The notes below the pieces were generated by a model. It was not told the origin of the DNA. It searched no databases and saw only the letters and a program-made list of their open reading frames with translations. Below, piece by piece: positions 7,374-15,475 of a stretch of 24,432 bases of DNA. Numbering within the stretch: the first letter of the stretch is position 1; every line of letters begins with the position of its first letter. The translations under genes and the position numbers were made by a program. This stretch comes from Candidatus Hermodarchaeota archaeon (lineage in GTDB: Archaea > Asgardarchaeota > Hermodarchaeia > Hermodarchaeales > Hermodarchaeaceae): NCBI GenBank assembly GCA_016840595.1, contig JAEOSA010000004.1, positions 1-24,432 of the forward strand, read 5' to 3'.

Positions 7374-7504
7374 GTCTTCATGAAATGCTCCGAAATCTTG
7401 GCTATTCTGGAACGAAGTAAAATGCAATAAGCACCAATCCAATTAAAAGCCAACACAGAAAATAAATACTTAGGGCACTACTGAGCCCAAAGGAGCACTC
7501 GCCT

Positions 7505-8632
7505 ATGAGCAAACCCACATATATATTCAAAGTTCCAGTCGCCGGTGATGGCGCAGTTGGAAAAACAAGTCTTATCGTTCGGTACACACAAGGGACCTTC
7601 ACTGATACTTACAAAATGACCATCGGTACGTCATTTGCCGTTAAAACCGTGGACTTAGACAGTGTGATGGTTAAACTCCAAATCTGGGACCTAGCCGGAC
7701 AACCCCACTTCGGTGGAGTACGCCCTTTATTCTATCAGGGATCCACTGGCGTAATTTACGTGTTCAGCGTGATCGACCGGTCATCCTTCGAACACTTGGT
7801 TGGGTGGCTGGAAGAGGCACGTAAGAATGCAGGGAATGTACCCGGCATATTAATTGGAAATAAAACGGATTTATTAGATCAACGAGAGGTTTCGCGTGAA
7901 GAGGCAGAAGCCTATGCTGCACAAGCTGGATTGAAGTATATTGAGACAAGTGCGAAACTAGATGAGAATGTAGGAGATGCGTTCCAGCAGGCAGCAGTTA
8001 CGATTATTCAAACGAAATGGCCTGAATGGGGAGCAGCTGTGGAAGAACCGGTTCCTGCAGAACCTGAACCTCCTGTTGCAGCTCCTACTGAACCCGAACT
8101 GGAACCTGTACCAACCGAAGCGCCGGCTGTTCCTGTTGAAGAAACGACGCCTGAGGAACCACTAGTCGTTGAGGCAGAAATACCCGAAGCGATTCCTGAA
8201 CTAGCTCCTGAACCCATTCCTGTACCAATATCTGAACCATCGTTGGAAGAGGAGCCCTTGCCCCTTGGCGAACCAGTTCCTGTTGAAGCGCCTGCTCCAG
8301 CAATTGCAAGTGTTGAATCCATTGAGCCAATAGAACCACCGATAGCCGAGGAACCTGCAATTACTCCTGCTGAACCTGCTCCTGTGGAAACACCACCTGA
8401 AGAAGCGGATATCATTGTTGAGCATAAGGCTGAATCAAGTTTAGTTGAGTTTATCGGGGTTGATCCCCACACACTCGCCGATGATGATTTCGAGAAACGT
8501 GCCGTACATGCTATGAACCGTTTGGGTGTCAGTGAAGTCGGTGTATTGGGCACGTTTTTACGGAGCCTTATCCGTCAAGGTCAACGTGATGTGGTAATTG
8601 AGAGTCTAGAAAGCCTTCAAGAAGAACGATAA
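7505..8632 (+). CDS. Rab/Ras-like small GTPase fused to Pro/Glu-rich linker and C-terminal helical domain
   Basis: The GTPase domain (1-177) has every G motif: G1 GDGAVGKT (14-21), G2 Thr39 in MTIGTSF, G3 WDLAGQ with D62 and catalytic-type Gln66, G4 NKTD (119-122), G5 ETSAK (147-151). The stretches IGTSF and KLQIWDLAGQPHF are closest to Rab-type proteins. It should be an active GTP/GDP switch. Residues 178 to about 310 form a low-complexity linker of Pro, Glu, Ala and Val, and 311-375 form a compact, probably helical domain (SLVEFIGVDPHTLADDDFEK onwards). There is no C-terminal Cys, so membrane attachment by prenylation is unlikely. A GGAG ribosome site lies about ten bases before the ATG. 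Expanded Ras-superfamily GTPases are a known mark of Asgard archaea; this fusion's partner and process are unknown. Confidence 0.95.
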   Translation: MSKPTYIFKVPVAGDGAVGKTSLIVRYTQGTFTDTYKMTIGTSFAVKTVDLDSVMVKLQIWDLAGQPHFGGVRPLFYQGSTGVIYVFSVIDRSSFEHLVGWLEEARKNAGNVPGILIGNKTDLLDQREVSREEAEAYAAQAGLKYIETSAKLDENVGDAFQQAAVTIIQTKWPEWGAAVEEPVPAEPEPPVAAPTEPELEPVPTEAPAVPVEETTPEEPLVVEAEIPEAIPELAPEPIPVPISEPSLEEEPLPLGEPVPVEAPAPAIASVESIEPIEPPIAEEPAITPAEPAPVETPPEEADIIVEHKAESSLVEFIGVDPHTLADDDFEKRAVHAMNRLGVSEVGVLGTFLRSLIRQGQRDVVIESLESLQEER

Positions 8633-8672
8633 CATTCTCGATTTATCATAGAGTGTTTACCCTGAATTTTTT
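8631..8672 (+). terminator. Stem-loop plus T-run after the GTPase gene
   Basis: aacattct (8631-8638) pairs with agagtgtt (8650-8657) with one G-T wobble, and a run of six T follows at 8667-8672. The element begins at the GTPase stop codon and lies between convergent genes. In Archaea the T-run itself is the stronger termination signal. Confidence 0.5.
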
Positions 8673-8689
8673 GGAAAGCCAAGTGGATA

Positions 8690-9103
8690 CTATCGTCCTT
8701 GTTGGCGAGCTGCGAGTGCAGCGATGAAGAGCAACTGGGCAACGAGGATCATAATAGGATAGGTGATGGGGTCCCAGTAACCATGGTCAGCCGTCACTAA
8801 TATGAGGCCGACTTCGTCAACAGCTAATCCCAGTCCTAATCCCAGAAAAAAGGCTCCAAATACTTGGGCATGACGGCTTTCCCAATAGAGTCCGATAAAG
8901 GCTCCCATGGTCATTAGAATAAGTCCCCAGAGGATATGGTGATAATGGTAGATGCCGGTTTCAATACCAATACCCGGGGCAATCACCACGGTAATGATCC
9001 GGGAGACAACAATTGCGATGATATACCATACCAAAGTTATGGAGGTAATTTGAGCAATGGTGGCTGTTTGAAATCTCTCTGAAATTCTTTTTCTCGGACT
9101 CAT
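8690..9103 (-). CDS. Integral membrane protein with HHxxxG and LGLAVDE motifs
   Basis: The protein has 137 residues and four predicted membrane helices: about 20-45, 55-73, 78-98 and 112-130. Two conserved-looking sites face each other across the helices: YHYHHILWG at about 52-60 and GLGLGLAVDEVGL at about 85-97. From memory, the combination of a histidine cluster followed by G and a later G-x-G-L-x-x-DE occurs in a group of uncharacterised bacterial and archaeal membrane proteins; metal binding by the His and Asp/Glu residues is my inference. The frame is open to 9253, but the ATG at 9103 is chosen because ggagtgat lies seven bases upstream and the basic MSPRKR start fits an inside-positive N-terminus. 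It is divergent from the 9272 gene. Confidence 0.78.
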   Translation of the reverse strand: MSPRKRISERFQTATIAQITSITLVWYIIAIVVSRIITVVIAPGIGIETGIYHYHHILWGLILMTMGAFIGLYWESRHAQVFGAFFLGLGLGLAVDEVGLILVTADHGYWDPITYPIMILVAQLLFIAALAARQQGR

Positions 9104-9271
9104 GTCATTATCACTCCATAGTAGGAATGAGTTGGAGCTTAGTCTTGTTGGGTTCTCTGTTAAATAGCTTCGCCCTGAGATGTGATTTTCAACTCCTAGA
9201 CGAACAAGAGCGAAGTTATTTATGGAAGCGTGTTCGTTAGGTAGCGCTATCACTTTCTGAGCGGATATGTA

Positions 9272-9673
9272 ATGTTGTTTCTCACTCCTGAACAGATTGA
9301 GTTTATCATCACTTTTGCTATTGAATTAGTCGTGGCGACCTTAGCATTCTTCCTGTCTGGTCGGCTATTGTCAGGCGTGAATGCAAAATTCACAGATGCC
9401 ATTTTTGTAGCCTTTTTGGGGCTTCTACTCAAGTTTGCAATTGACTTTACGATGGGTTTGGTTCTGGTCCCCGGTCTCAATGAAATCGTGGTCTTTGCAT
9501 GGGGTATTGTTTCATTACTCGCCGCGTTTATTGTATGGATGTTGTTGGTTCAGCACTTCTTTGATTGCACTTTCGTTCGAGGTCTTTTCATAGTACTGAT
9601 TGCATTCATTCTGATCTTCATCATCGACTTTGCAGTCTATTACTTATTCACGATCCTTTTCCCTGGTCCATAA
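9272..9673 (+). CDS. Four-helix membrane protein, unknown function
   Basis: The 133 residues contain four long hydrophobic segments (about 10-33, 40-66, 70-92 and 104-129) with acidic residues inside or near them (IEFIITFAIE, FAIDFTMG, FIIDFAVYY). The repeated pattern of an Asp following a hydrophobic stretch in the second and fourth helix suggests an internal duplication of two-helix units. No family is recognised. The ATG at 9272 is the first in frame and no good ribosome site precedes it. It is divergent from the HH-motif membrane protein at 8690-9103, with about 170 bases of shared upstream sequence. Confidence 0.72.
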   Translation: MLFLTPEQIEFIITFAIELVVATLAFFLSGRLLSGVNAKFTDAIFVAFLGLLLKFAIDFTMGLVLVPGLNEIVVFAWGIVSLLAAFIVWMLLVQHFFDCTFVRGLFIVLIAFILIFIIDFAVYYLFTILFPGP

Positions 9674-9814
9674 CACGATACAGCAAAAATTACTTCGATT
9701 CAAAACTAAACTCATTACATATCGTAACCGGAGAATTTATAGTTAAAAGGTGTAACCGCAAATAAAAGAGGAGCTGTACGAGATTTCTCCACAAAAAAGG
9801 GAAGTGTTGAAAAA

Positions 9815-10510
9815 ATGACAAAGCAATTAACGATGCCTGTTTACAAGCCTTGGTTTAAAGGCCCTGTTACATATACTGACTCAGATATGGTTCAGGTAAT
9901 CTTCACACCAACCGTTGAGAGCTACAAACGCATTCTTCCGAAACCTTTAGCCCCTGGGTTATTGGGGGGTGCCTATATTGCCAACTTCAGAAATTCCCAA
10001 TTCGGGGATTTGTGGGAAGCTGGAATCGTAGTCCAGTGCACTTACAAAGAACATTTCGGAGTGTATTCAGTTCTTCAAATAACTGACAATGAAGTCTCTT
10101 CGATTGCACACCGTGAACTCTGGGGATTCCCTTCGAAACTTGGGAAAATAAAGTACTCCCGAAAAGATGATCGAATTAAGGCTTCTGTTAAACGAGGGAA
10201 AGACGCTATTATGAAGCTTGATATCACGCTTGAAGGTCCGGGAGAATGGATTGAAACTGGCTCTACAATTAATCTCAAACTCATACCGAGTGTCGATGGA
10301 GAAGGGTATGATGTTAATCAACTCATTGCAGCAGATTTACAAACCACTGTCCATGAGGGCCTAGCTGGTGAAGGAAAACTAACATTTGGCAACACTGAAC
10401 AAGATCCACTAGCTGATCTTGTCCAACTCGAAAATGTAGTAGCAGGGACATGGTTTAAGATTGATATGCATTTACCGTTTGGAAAAGTGATTGGGGAAGC
10501 TGAATTTTAG
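9815..10510 (+). CDS. Acetoacetate decarboxylase family protein
   Basis: This protein (231 aa) is typical in length for the acetoacetate decarboxylase (ADC) superfamily, cytosolic enzymes that decarboxylate or otherwise transform beta-keto acids through a lysine Schiff base. The core motif is clear: HRELWGFPSKLGKIKY (99-114), preceded by GAYIANFRNSQFGDLWEAGI (52-71). In the Clostridium enzyme the Pro is followed by two lysines, the first being the Schiff-base residue; here the first is Ser107 and the second Lys108 is kept. The reaction may therefore differ, as in aldolase-dehydratase members of the family. A TATA-like tttatagtt (9736-9744) and the site gggaagtg lie upstream. It has no obvious functional partner beside it; the next gene is convergent. 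Confidence 0.87.
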   Translation: MTKQLTMPVYKPWFKGPVTYTDSDMVQVIFTPTVESYKRILPKPLAPGLLGGAYIANFRNSQFGDLWEAGIVVQCTYKEHFGVYSVLQITDNEVSSIAHRELWGFPSKLGKIKYSRKDDRIKASVKRGKDAIMKLDITLEGPGEWIETGSTINLKLIPSVDGEGYDVNQLIAADLQTTVHEGLAGEGKLTFGNTEQDPLADLVQLENVVAGTWFKIDMHLPFGKVIGEAEF

Positions 10511-10579
10511 TCTACATTGAAAGATTTGTAGAGAATTAGAAAAATTTAGGGAATATCTCTGATAAAATCTGTCCTGTGA
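10511..10579. other. Short convergent intergenic region with weak hairpin
   Basis: The 69 AT-rich bases between the ADC-family gene and the ABC ATPase gene hold a six-base inverted repeat (tctaca at 10511-10516 and tgtaga at 10527-10532). On the minus strand the sequence contains aaatttttct, which could end transcription of the ABC operon. Confidence 0.3.
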
Positions 10580-11710
10580 TTATTTCGCTATGGCTTTGCC
10601 TTCTAGTAATTGTTTAATATGGGGAGCGAAGGGATCACCTTCAATTTTGAGTATAATTGCATCATTGTGGTTTACATGTAGCTCCTTTTTGTCACCTATT
10701 TTGATAGGTGTGTCAGGGTCAAGTTCAGCGTTGACTGAGTTGGTTCCACCAACATCAGCGTAGACGTGGTAGTAGCGTCCGGTGAAAACAACACTTTCAA
10801 TTGTACTTGGTATTGTGTTATAGGATTCTGTGGGTTTACGGACTTTGAAATCTTCTGGGCGTATAGCCACATACACTTCTTCGCCTTTACTTAGGGAGAC
10901 GTCTTTGCTTGTTGTTCGTCCCTTAAGTTCTAAACCCCAAGGTGTCTCTATTACTTGCTTACCACTATCGGTTTGTTTGATAGTTCCCGGGATAAAGGTA
11001 CAAGATCCAATGAAGTCTGCAACAAAGAGACTATGCGGTTGTTCATATATTTCTCGAGGAGAATCTACCTGCATTATTTTACCAAGTTGCATCACTGCTA
11101 TTCGATCAGAGATACTCAATGCTTCTTCCTGATCATGGGTTACGTAAATAGTTGTTATCCCGAATTCTTTTTGAATGCGTTTTATTTCGTGGCGCATTTC
11201 CAAACGGAGCTTAGCGTCCAAATTACTTAATGGCTCATCAAGAAGAAGAACTGTAGGTTCGATAACTAATGCTCGGGCCAAAGCGACACGCTGTTGTTGA
11301 CCGCCACTTAATTGGAATGGTGTTCGACGGCCTAAACCACCAAGTCTCACTAATTCAAGGATATCTTCAACTTTTTTCCTTATTGTTTCTTTGGGAATTT
11401 TCCGGATTTTTAATCCGAATGCTACATTATCGAACACTTTCATGTGTGGCCAAATCGCATAATTTTGAAACACCATACCCGTATTTCGGTTGTTTGGTGG
11501 CACACGGGTCATATTCGTTTCATCAAAAAGGATCTGCCCTTCTTCCGGGGTGTAGAAACCTGCAATACATCGTAGGATTGTGGTTTTTCCACAACCCGAA
11601 GGTCCCAATAGGGTGAAAAGTTCTCCATCTTCGACGTGAAGGTCAATATCATCACAAGCAACGACTTCGCCAAATCGTTTGGTTAATTCCTTTAAATCGA
11701 TTGTGACCAT
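10580..11710 (-). CDS. ABC transporter ATP-binding protein (FbpC/PotA class)
   Basis: The 376-residue protein energises an importer by ATP hydrolysis at the cytosolic face of the membrane. All nucleotide-binding motifs are present: Walker A GPSGCGKTT (36-44), Q-loop Gln82, signature LSGGQQQR (134-141), Walker B VLLLDE (154-159), D-loop SNLD (162-165) and switch His192. The part after about 235 (FIGSCTFIPGTI, then VAIRPEDFKV) is a C-terminal TOBE-type domain, as in the Fe3+, spermidine, thiamine and 2-aminoethylphosphonate importers. A strong site, ggaaggtga, lies eight bases before the ATG within the 17-base gap after the permease gene, so the two are co-transcribed. It is the last gene of a three-gene importer operon. 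Confidence 0.95.
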   Translation of the reverse strand: MVTIDLKELTKRFGEVVACDDIDLHVEDGELFTLLGPSGCGKTTILRCIAGFYTPEEGQILFDETNMTRVPPNNRNTGMVFQNYAIWPHMKVFDNVAFGLKIRKIPKETIRKKVEDILELVRLGGLGRRTPFQLSGGQQQRVALARALVIEPTVLLLDEPLSNLDAKLRLEMRHEIKRIQKEFGITTIYVTHDQEEALSISDRIAVMQLGKIMQVDSPREIYEQPHSLFVADFIGSCTFIPGTIKQTDSGKQVIETPWGLELKGRTTSKDVSLSKGEEVYVAIRPEDFKVRKPTESYNTIPSTIESVVFTGRYYHVYADVGGTNSVNAELDPDTPIKIGDKKELHVNHNDAIILKIEGDPFAPHIKQLLEGKAIAK

Positions 11711-11727
11711 TTTATGTTCACCTTCCT

Positions 11728-13650
11728 TTACAATCCCACCATTGATTCTGTACGACTCTTCAATACAACATTGACAATGGTAATGATTATGATTTGGATT
11801 ATCATCAATAGGAGCCCTAATACGGCCGCATGATGCGATCCTGCAGCGACTTGGTACAGAATGTCAGCCATCTTCCATGTCAGCGGCGCTTCAGCAGGTT
11901 GAACTCCCCCTAATATTAGACTAACACTTACCTCTGACATGCAATAAACAAAGGACATCATCGCACCAGAAAGAACGGAAACCGCAACCAGAGGAATTAC
12001 GATTCCCGCGAATACTCGGGCGCGACTAGCTCCAAGATTTTCTGCGGCTTCTTCATATTCAACATTTGTTTGTTGGAGTCCGGCAAAAGTAGACCGCACG
12101 GTGAATGGGAATTTCCTGACAGCAAACGCCATTATTAGTAACGGAACAGCTGTTACTAGTGGGTTGAGAATTGTAGTGGTGAATAATGGAATTCGCACAA
12201 AGAAGAGGAAATAGCCCATGGCAATAACAATGCCTGGTAATGCGATAGGAATTGTTACGAGGAGATCTAGACTACCAATTCCTGGAAGTTTCTTTCTTGC
12301 TACGATATATGCGGCCCCTGTGGCTAAAATAACAATGAAGAGAACAGCTACACCACTATAGAAGAGGCTGTTAAAGATTGATTGGAGGACGAGGGGGTCA
12401 CTAAAAACTTGAAAGAAGTTGGTGACTGTGGGAAAGCTAAGTGGAAGAACTGTGGTCCCCCATTCCGTGGAGAAAGCTAGAAATATGATGCCTAATGGCG
12501 TGAGTAACGCCAAGAAGAGAACTATACCAATAAACCCGTAAATTGCAATATATTGCCACCATTTCGGTTTGTGTAATCGTGGATTCCATGTACCCCCTTT
12601 ACTCATCATAGCATAATGTCTCAAAGACATGTACCTTCGGATAAACAGGAATCCAATCATCCCAATAAGCAATAAGATAACACTTAGAGCCGGAGCAATC
12701 GGATTTATGGCTCCTGTAGGCGCAAATATTAGCGAATAAACTTGATAAGTGATTGTCCGTCGAACAACTGCGTCGGATTCAAACACAATGAGAGTGCCAA
12801 GATCTTCGACACTGAGAATAAAGGTGAGAATTGCTCCCGCTTCTATTCCGGGCAAAGCAAGGGGAAGTGTAACCTTCCTGAAAAGTCCAAATCCTTTTGC
12901 ACCCATATTCTCTCCCTGTTCTTCTAATGAAGGGTCAATGGCAAGAAATGCCGCATAAGTGGAAAGGTACACTAACGAAAAGAAGTGAAGCGATTGGACA
13001 AGAATCACTGCCGCTAACCCTTCAAATATCACTCGGTAGGGCATAATTCTCAAAATGTCGTGGAAGAGCAAATTCAACATACCGAATTCTCCGAATATCT
13101 TTTGGATGGCAATAGCGCTCACAAAGGGGGTGGAAAGAATGGGTATGAGGATCAGAATTCGGAGAATGGACTTCCCGTAAAAGTCATAGCGAGCCATGAA
13201 AAAGGCTAGTGCTACACCGATCAGGGTAGAGATGAGGGTTGTTGCGAGACCTACATATATTGAATTGATGATGGCACCACAATCAACACCACGAATATAG
13301 AGATAGTTACCAACAATTTCAAATGGTACTTGAGAACATCCACCGACTGGCCAAAACCGGGGATCAGAAAAAATAAGGCGGAACCATAGTAAATCAAAGA
13401 CGCCATTCACGGTGAATGCTGTTCCAATTACTGCAAACAAAGGGATAACCATGAAGAATAAGAATACAAGAACTACAGCGATTAGTTGGACTGAGGAAAA
13501 AACACCCATTTCTTGTTTGTACCGATGAGCAAGCTCCTTGTAGTAATCAAAGTGGAAAAGTTTTCGTCCAGATAGAATCCAATCCTTTGTACGATTAAAC
13601 AACCCCGAAGCTCTTTCTTTCAGTCCTTCAACCGAGAAGATACTTGCCAT
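11728..13650 (-). CDS. ABC transporter permease, two fused membrane domains (FbpB-like)
   Basis: This 640-residue protein contains two binding-protein-dependent permease domains in one chain, with about twelve membrane helices. Each half has the cytoplasmic EAA loop that docks on the ATPase: EEQGENMGAKGFGLFRKV from 243 and EEAAENLGASRARVF from 533, both followed by PLALPGI/PLVAVSV. Fused double permeases of this size are typical of the ferric iron (FbpB/SfuB), thiamine and 2-aminoethylphosphonate importers, so the substrate cannot be fixed from this gene alone. The N-terminal 45 residues before the first helix are cytosolic and charged. A site resembling gaagg precedes the ATG by about eight bases. 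It lies between the binding-protein gene (gap 205 bases, with a stem-loop) and the ATPase gene (gap 17). Confidence 0.94.
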   Translation of the reverse strand: MASIFSVEGLKERASGLFNRTKDWILSGRKLFHFDYYKELAHRYKQEMGVFSSVQLIAVVLVFLFFMVIPLFAVIGTAFTVNGVFDLLWFRLIFSDPRFWPVGGCSQVPFEIVGNYLYIRGVDCGAIINSIYVGLATTLISTLIGVALAFFMARYDFYGKSILRILILIPILSTPFVSAIAIQKIFGEFGMLNLLFHDILRIMPYRVIFEGLAAVILVQSLHFFSLVYLSTYAAFLAIDPSLEEQGENMGAKGFGLFRKVTLPLALPGIEAGAILTFILSVEDLGTLIVFESDAVVRRTITYQVYSLIFAPTGAINPIAPALSVILLLIGMIGFLFIRRYMSLRHYAMMSKGGTWNPRLHKPKWWQYIAIYGFIGIVLFLALLTPLGIIFLAFSTEWGTTVLPLSFPTVTNFFQVFSDPLVLQSIFNSLFYSGVAVLFIVILATGAAYIVARKKLPGIGSLDLLVTIPIALPGIVIAMGYFLFFVRIPLFTTTILNPLVTAVPLLIMAFAVRKFPFTVRSTFAGLQQTNVEYEEAAENLGASRARVFAGIVIPLVAVSVLSGAMMSFVYCMSEVSVSLILGGVQPAEAPLTWKMADILYQVAAGSHHAAVLGLLLMIIQIIIITIVNVVLKSRTESMVGL

Positions 13651-13816
13651 TGGTATGCCTTCTTTGAACTTTTACTGTTGGGGTGCGAGTTAAAGTTGTG
13701 AGCATGAATAGATTATACGAATTATAAAAAGGTAATATTGTTCACACTTTAATCCAGAATTAAATAGTGATACATTTGTAATATTAGTTTGGGTATTTAA
13801 TAAATAAAGAGGGGGC

Positions 13817-13838
13817 GTGAGGTAAGAGGTTACCTCAC
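13817..13838. terminator. Perfect 9-bp stem-loop between binding-protein and permease genes
   Basis: gtgaggtaa (13817-13825) and ttacctcac (13830-13838) are exact inverted repeats around a four-base loop, 18 bases after the stop codon of the binding-protein gene on the minus strand, and followed there by a pyrimidine-rich stretch (gccccctctttatttatta). The position suggests partial termination or a 3'-end stabiliser that lets the binding protein be made in excess of the membrane parts. A protein-binding operator is also possible. Confidence 0.65.
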
Positions 13839-13855
13839 ATAAAATGGATGCCTGA

Positions 13856-15286
13856 TTATGGAATAAGTGCATCAACGGCTGCATACTGAGCAATAGCCGC
13901 AGATGTCCAGAGACTTTTGATTGATTCTCGGAACACGTCATCAGCTCGTATGAGGTCGTTGATTGATTGCGCGTAGGCTTCATCGAATTTCTCTGGCGTC
14001 GCAGTGTAGGGATCAGTTACTGTCATTGTCTCGGCTAATTGAGCAGACCAAGTGTCGAAGTTAGCTTGTCTACCAACGGGGTCAACGAGGTAATAGTTTA
14101 CAAGCTTTCCCCAAACACTCCTTAATTCAGTGTGAGCACTTGTTATCACGGCTTCGAAGTAGTGGACGAAGGACCATTGATATGATAGAACAAGCTCGTC
14201 ATCGAAGGGAATGCCAATATTTGCAATTGTAGCATTGTAGAAGGCATAGAGATCATCTCGGGTTTCACCGATGGATGTTTGAAATGCTTCTTCAATGACT
14301 GGCATTCGGTTAATTGTTGTTCGCAACCATTGACTTTGTCCTTCTGCAGACAGGACGTAATCAACAAAGGCCTCAGCTGCCGCTCGATGTTGACATGTTG
14401 TTGGAATGGCAATCGGATCACCGTTTACTATCGATCCGTTCTGTGGGACAACGTATTGGCAGAAACTGTATTTGTACATAGATGTGTATCCATAGAAGTC
14501 AATGGTCATTCCGACCGCTACGTCACCTGTTTCTACTGCTGTTTGAGTTTGAACAGATCCACCATAGATTCTGGCATTTCCTGCCATCCAAGTGAGCGTA
14601 TCCCATCCTAGATCCCATCCAAATTTTTGGATAATGATTTCATAGATTCGAGTATTACTGGTCGTTCCCGGCGCATTCCCCATTGCGACTGTGGCAGTAG
14701 GGTGATAATATTCGGGACTGGTAAGGTTTTCCCAGGTTGAAGGCCAAGGCAGTGATTTTGCGGCCCAAGTTTCATTATTAACGGTAAATCCGAACGAACT
14801 AATTGCGGCCGCAGCCCAGAGAATATCACCATCAGTATCATTCCGCTTCATATCTGCACCGGCGATTTCATCAGGAACTCGATCAATGACGTCTTCCATG
14901 TAGGTGCCATTCATTTTCGAAAGTAGTCCTGCTTCAATGAGCTCATCGAAGAGGGTGGGTCCTCCACCCCATGCAACGTCAGGCATTCCAGCAGGGTTCA
15001 ATATGACGTCTATCCATTGTGGCGCTAGTGGTGACACAAAGTCTATCGCTGTGACGTTTGCATCCGCTGCTAAGTCAGAGGTAAGGAAGGCATCTCGAAA
15101 GACGTTCCAGATGGCTGTGTCATGTCGGGTAATAATTTTGAGTGTAATTCCCTGTTCCGGTGGAGGGCCCGGGGGATGCGTGATAATCCACCATCCAGCA
15201 ACACCAGCACTTGCACCCACAATTATGACAATTGCAATGATTGCATAGAGTTTCGTGCGAGAAGAAGTTTCGGCTACATTCGACAT
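13856..15286 (-). CDS. ABC transporter substrate-binding protein, membrane-anchored
   Basis: The 476-residue protein captures the substrate outside the cell for the downstream permease and ATPase. It starts with a short cytosolic segment and a membrane helix (about 13-35, LYAIIAIVIIVGASAGVAGW), then a Pro-rich linker (THPPGPPPEQ) and a family-1-type binding fold beginning LKIITRHDTAIW. There is no lipobox, so it should be held by an uncleaved helix, as is common in Archaea. The segment IVNGDPIAIPTTCQHRAAAE and VDYVLSAEGQSQW is the usual hinge and helix of Fe3+/phosphonate-type binding proteins. I choose ATG 15286 over 15358: ggagtg lies ten bases before it and a TATA box (gatataag, 15339-15346) places transcription start near 15316, inside the longer frame. 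Ligand unknown. Confidence 0.92.
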   Translation of the reverse strand: MSNVAETSSRTKLYAIIAIVIIVGASAGVAGWWIITHPPGPPPEQGITLKIITRHDTAIWNVFRDAFLTSDLAADANVTAIDFVSPLAPQWIDVILNPAGMPDVAWGGGPTLFDELIEAGLLSKMNGTYMEDVIDRVPDEIAGADMKRNDTDGDILWAAAAISSFGFTVNNETWAAKSLPWPSTWENLTSPEYYHPTATVAMGNAPGTTSNTRIYEIIIQKFGWDLGWDTLTWMAGNARIYGGSVQTQTAVETGDVAVGMTIDFYGYTSMYKYSFCQYVVPQNGSIVNGDPIAIPTTCQHRAAAEAFVDYVLSAEGQSQWLRTTINRMPVIEEAFQTSIGETRDDLYAFYNATIANIGIPFDDELVLSYQWSFVHYFEAVITSAHTELRSVWGKLVNYYLVDPVGRQANFDTWSAQLAETMTVTDPYTATPEKFDEAYAQSINDLIRADDVFRESIKSLWTSAAIAQYAAVDALIP

Positions 15287-15475
15287 TATAATGTAACACT
15301 CCAAGAGGAAACTGCTATGTGATTGGCAACAAGGTGTTCTTATATCTTTTATTATCACGGAAAATCCGAGTGAATAAGATAAATTTTGATTTGCATATTA
15401 GAGTAAAGGCTTTATAGAACCTAGGTCGCCTGATAAAACGAATCGGAGATAATAATGTCTCTGAGGTAAATCAAA
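15287..15475. promoter_or_regulatory. Divergent promoters of the ABC operon and the 15476 surface-protein gene
   Basis: Minus strand: TATA box gatataag at 15339-15346, implying a start near 15316 and a leader of about 30 bases with ggagtg. Plus strand: ctttatag at 15410-15417, implying a start near 15441 and a leader with two ribosome sites, ggag (15445-15448) and gaggt (15463-15467). Between the two TATA boxes are about 60 AT-rich bases in which a shared regulator could bind. Confidence 0.6.
15455..15469 (+). other. Possible four-codon upstream ORF (Met-Ser-Leu-Arg-stop)
   Basis: ATG TCT CTG AGG TAA follows its own ribosome site (cggagat, 15444-15450), and its last codons overlap the gaggt site of the gene starting at 15476. 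Ribosomes ending here would stand on the next ribosome site, so coupling is possible. It could also be chance, given its small size. Confidence 0.3.

Noticed and set aside
8041..8400. Repeated gaacct/cctgaa/cctgtt hexamers considered as a DNA repeat or CRISPR-like array
   Set aside because: The units are in frame, irregular and code for the Pro/Glu linker; there are no constant-length spacers.
8008..8553. A 181-codon open frame on the minus strand opposite the GTPase linker, rich in Gly/Ser/Ala/Thr
   Set aside because: It is the mirror image of the repetitive Pro/Glu codons of the linker, has no ribosome site or promoter, and its composition follows from that repeat.
13690..13983. A 97-codon minus-strand frame crossing the end of the binding-protein gene and the stem-loop
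   Set aside because: It overlaps the conserved end of the binding protein in another frame and includes the AT-rich intergenic part, so it is most likely chance.
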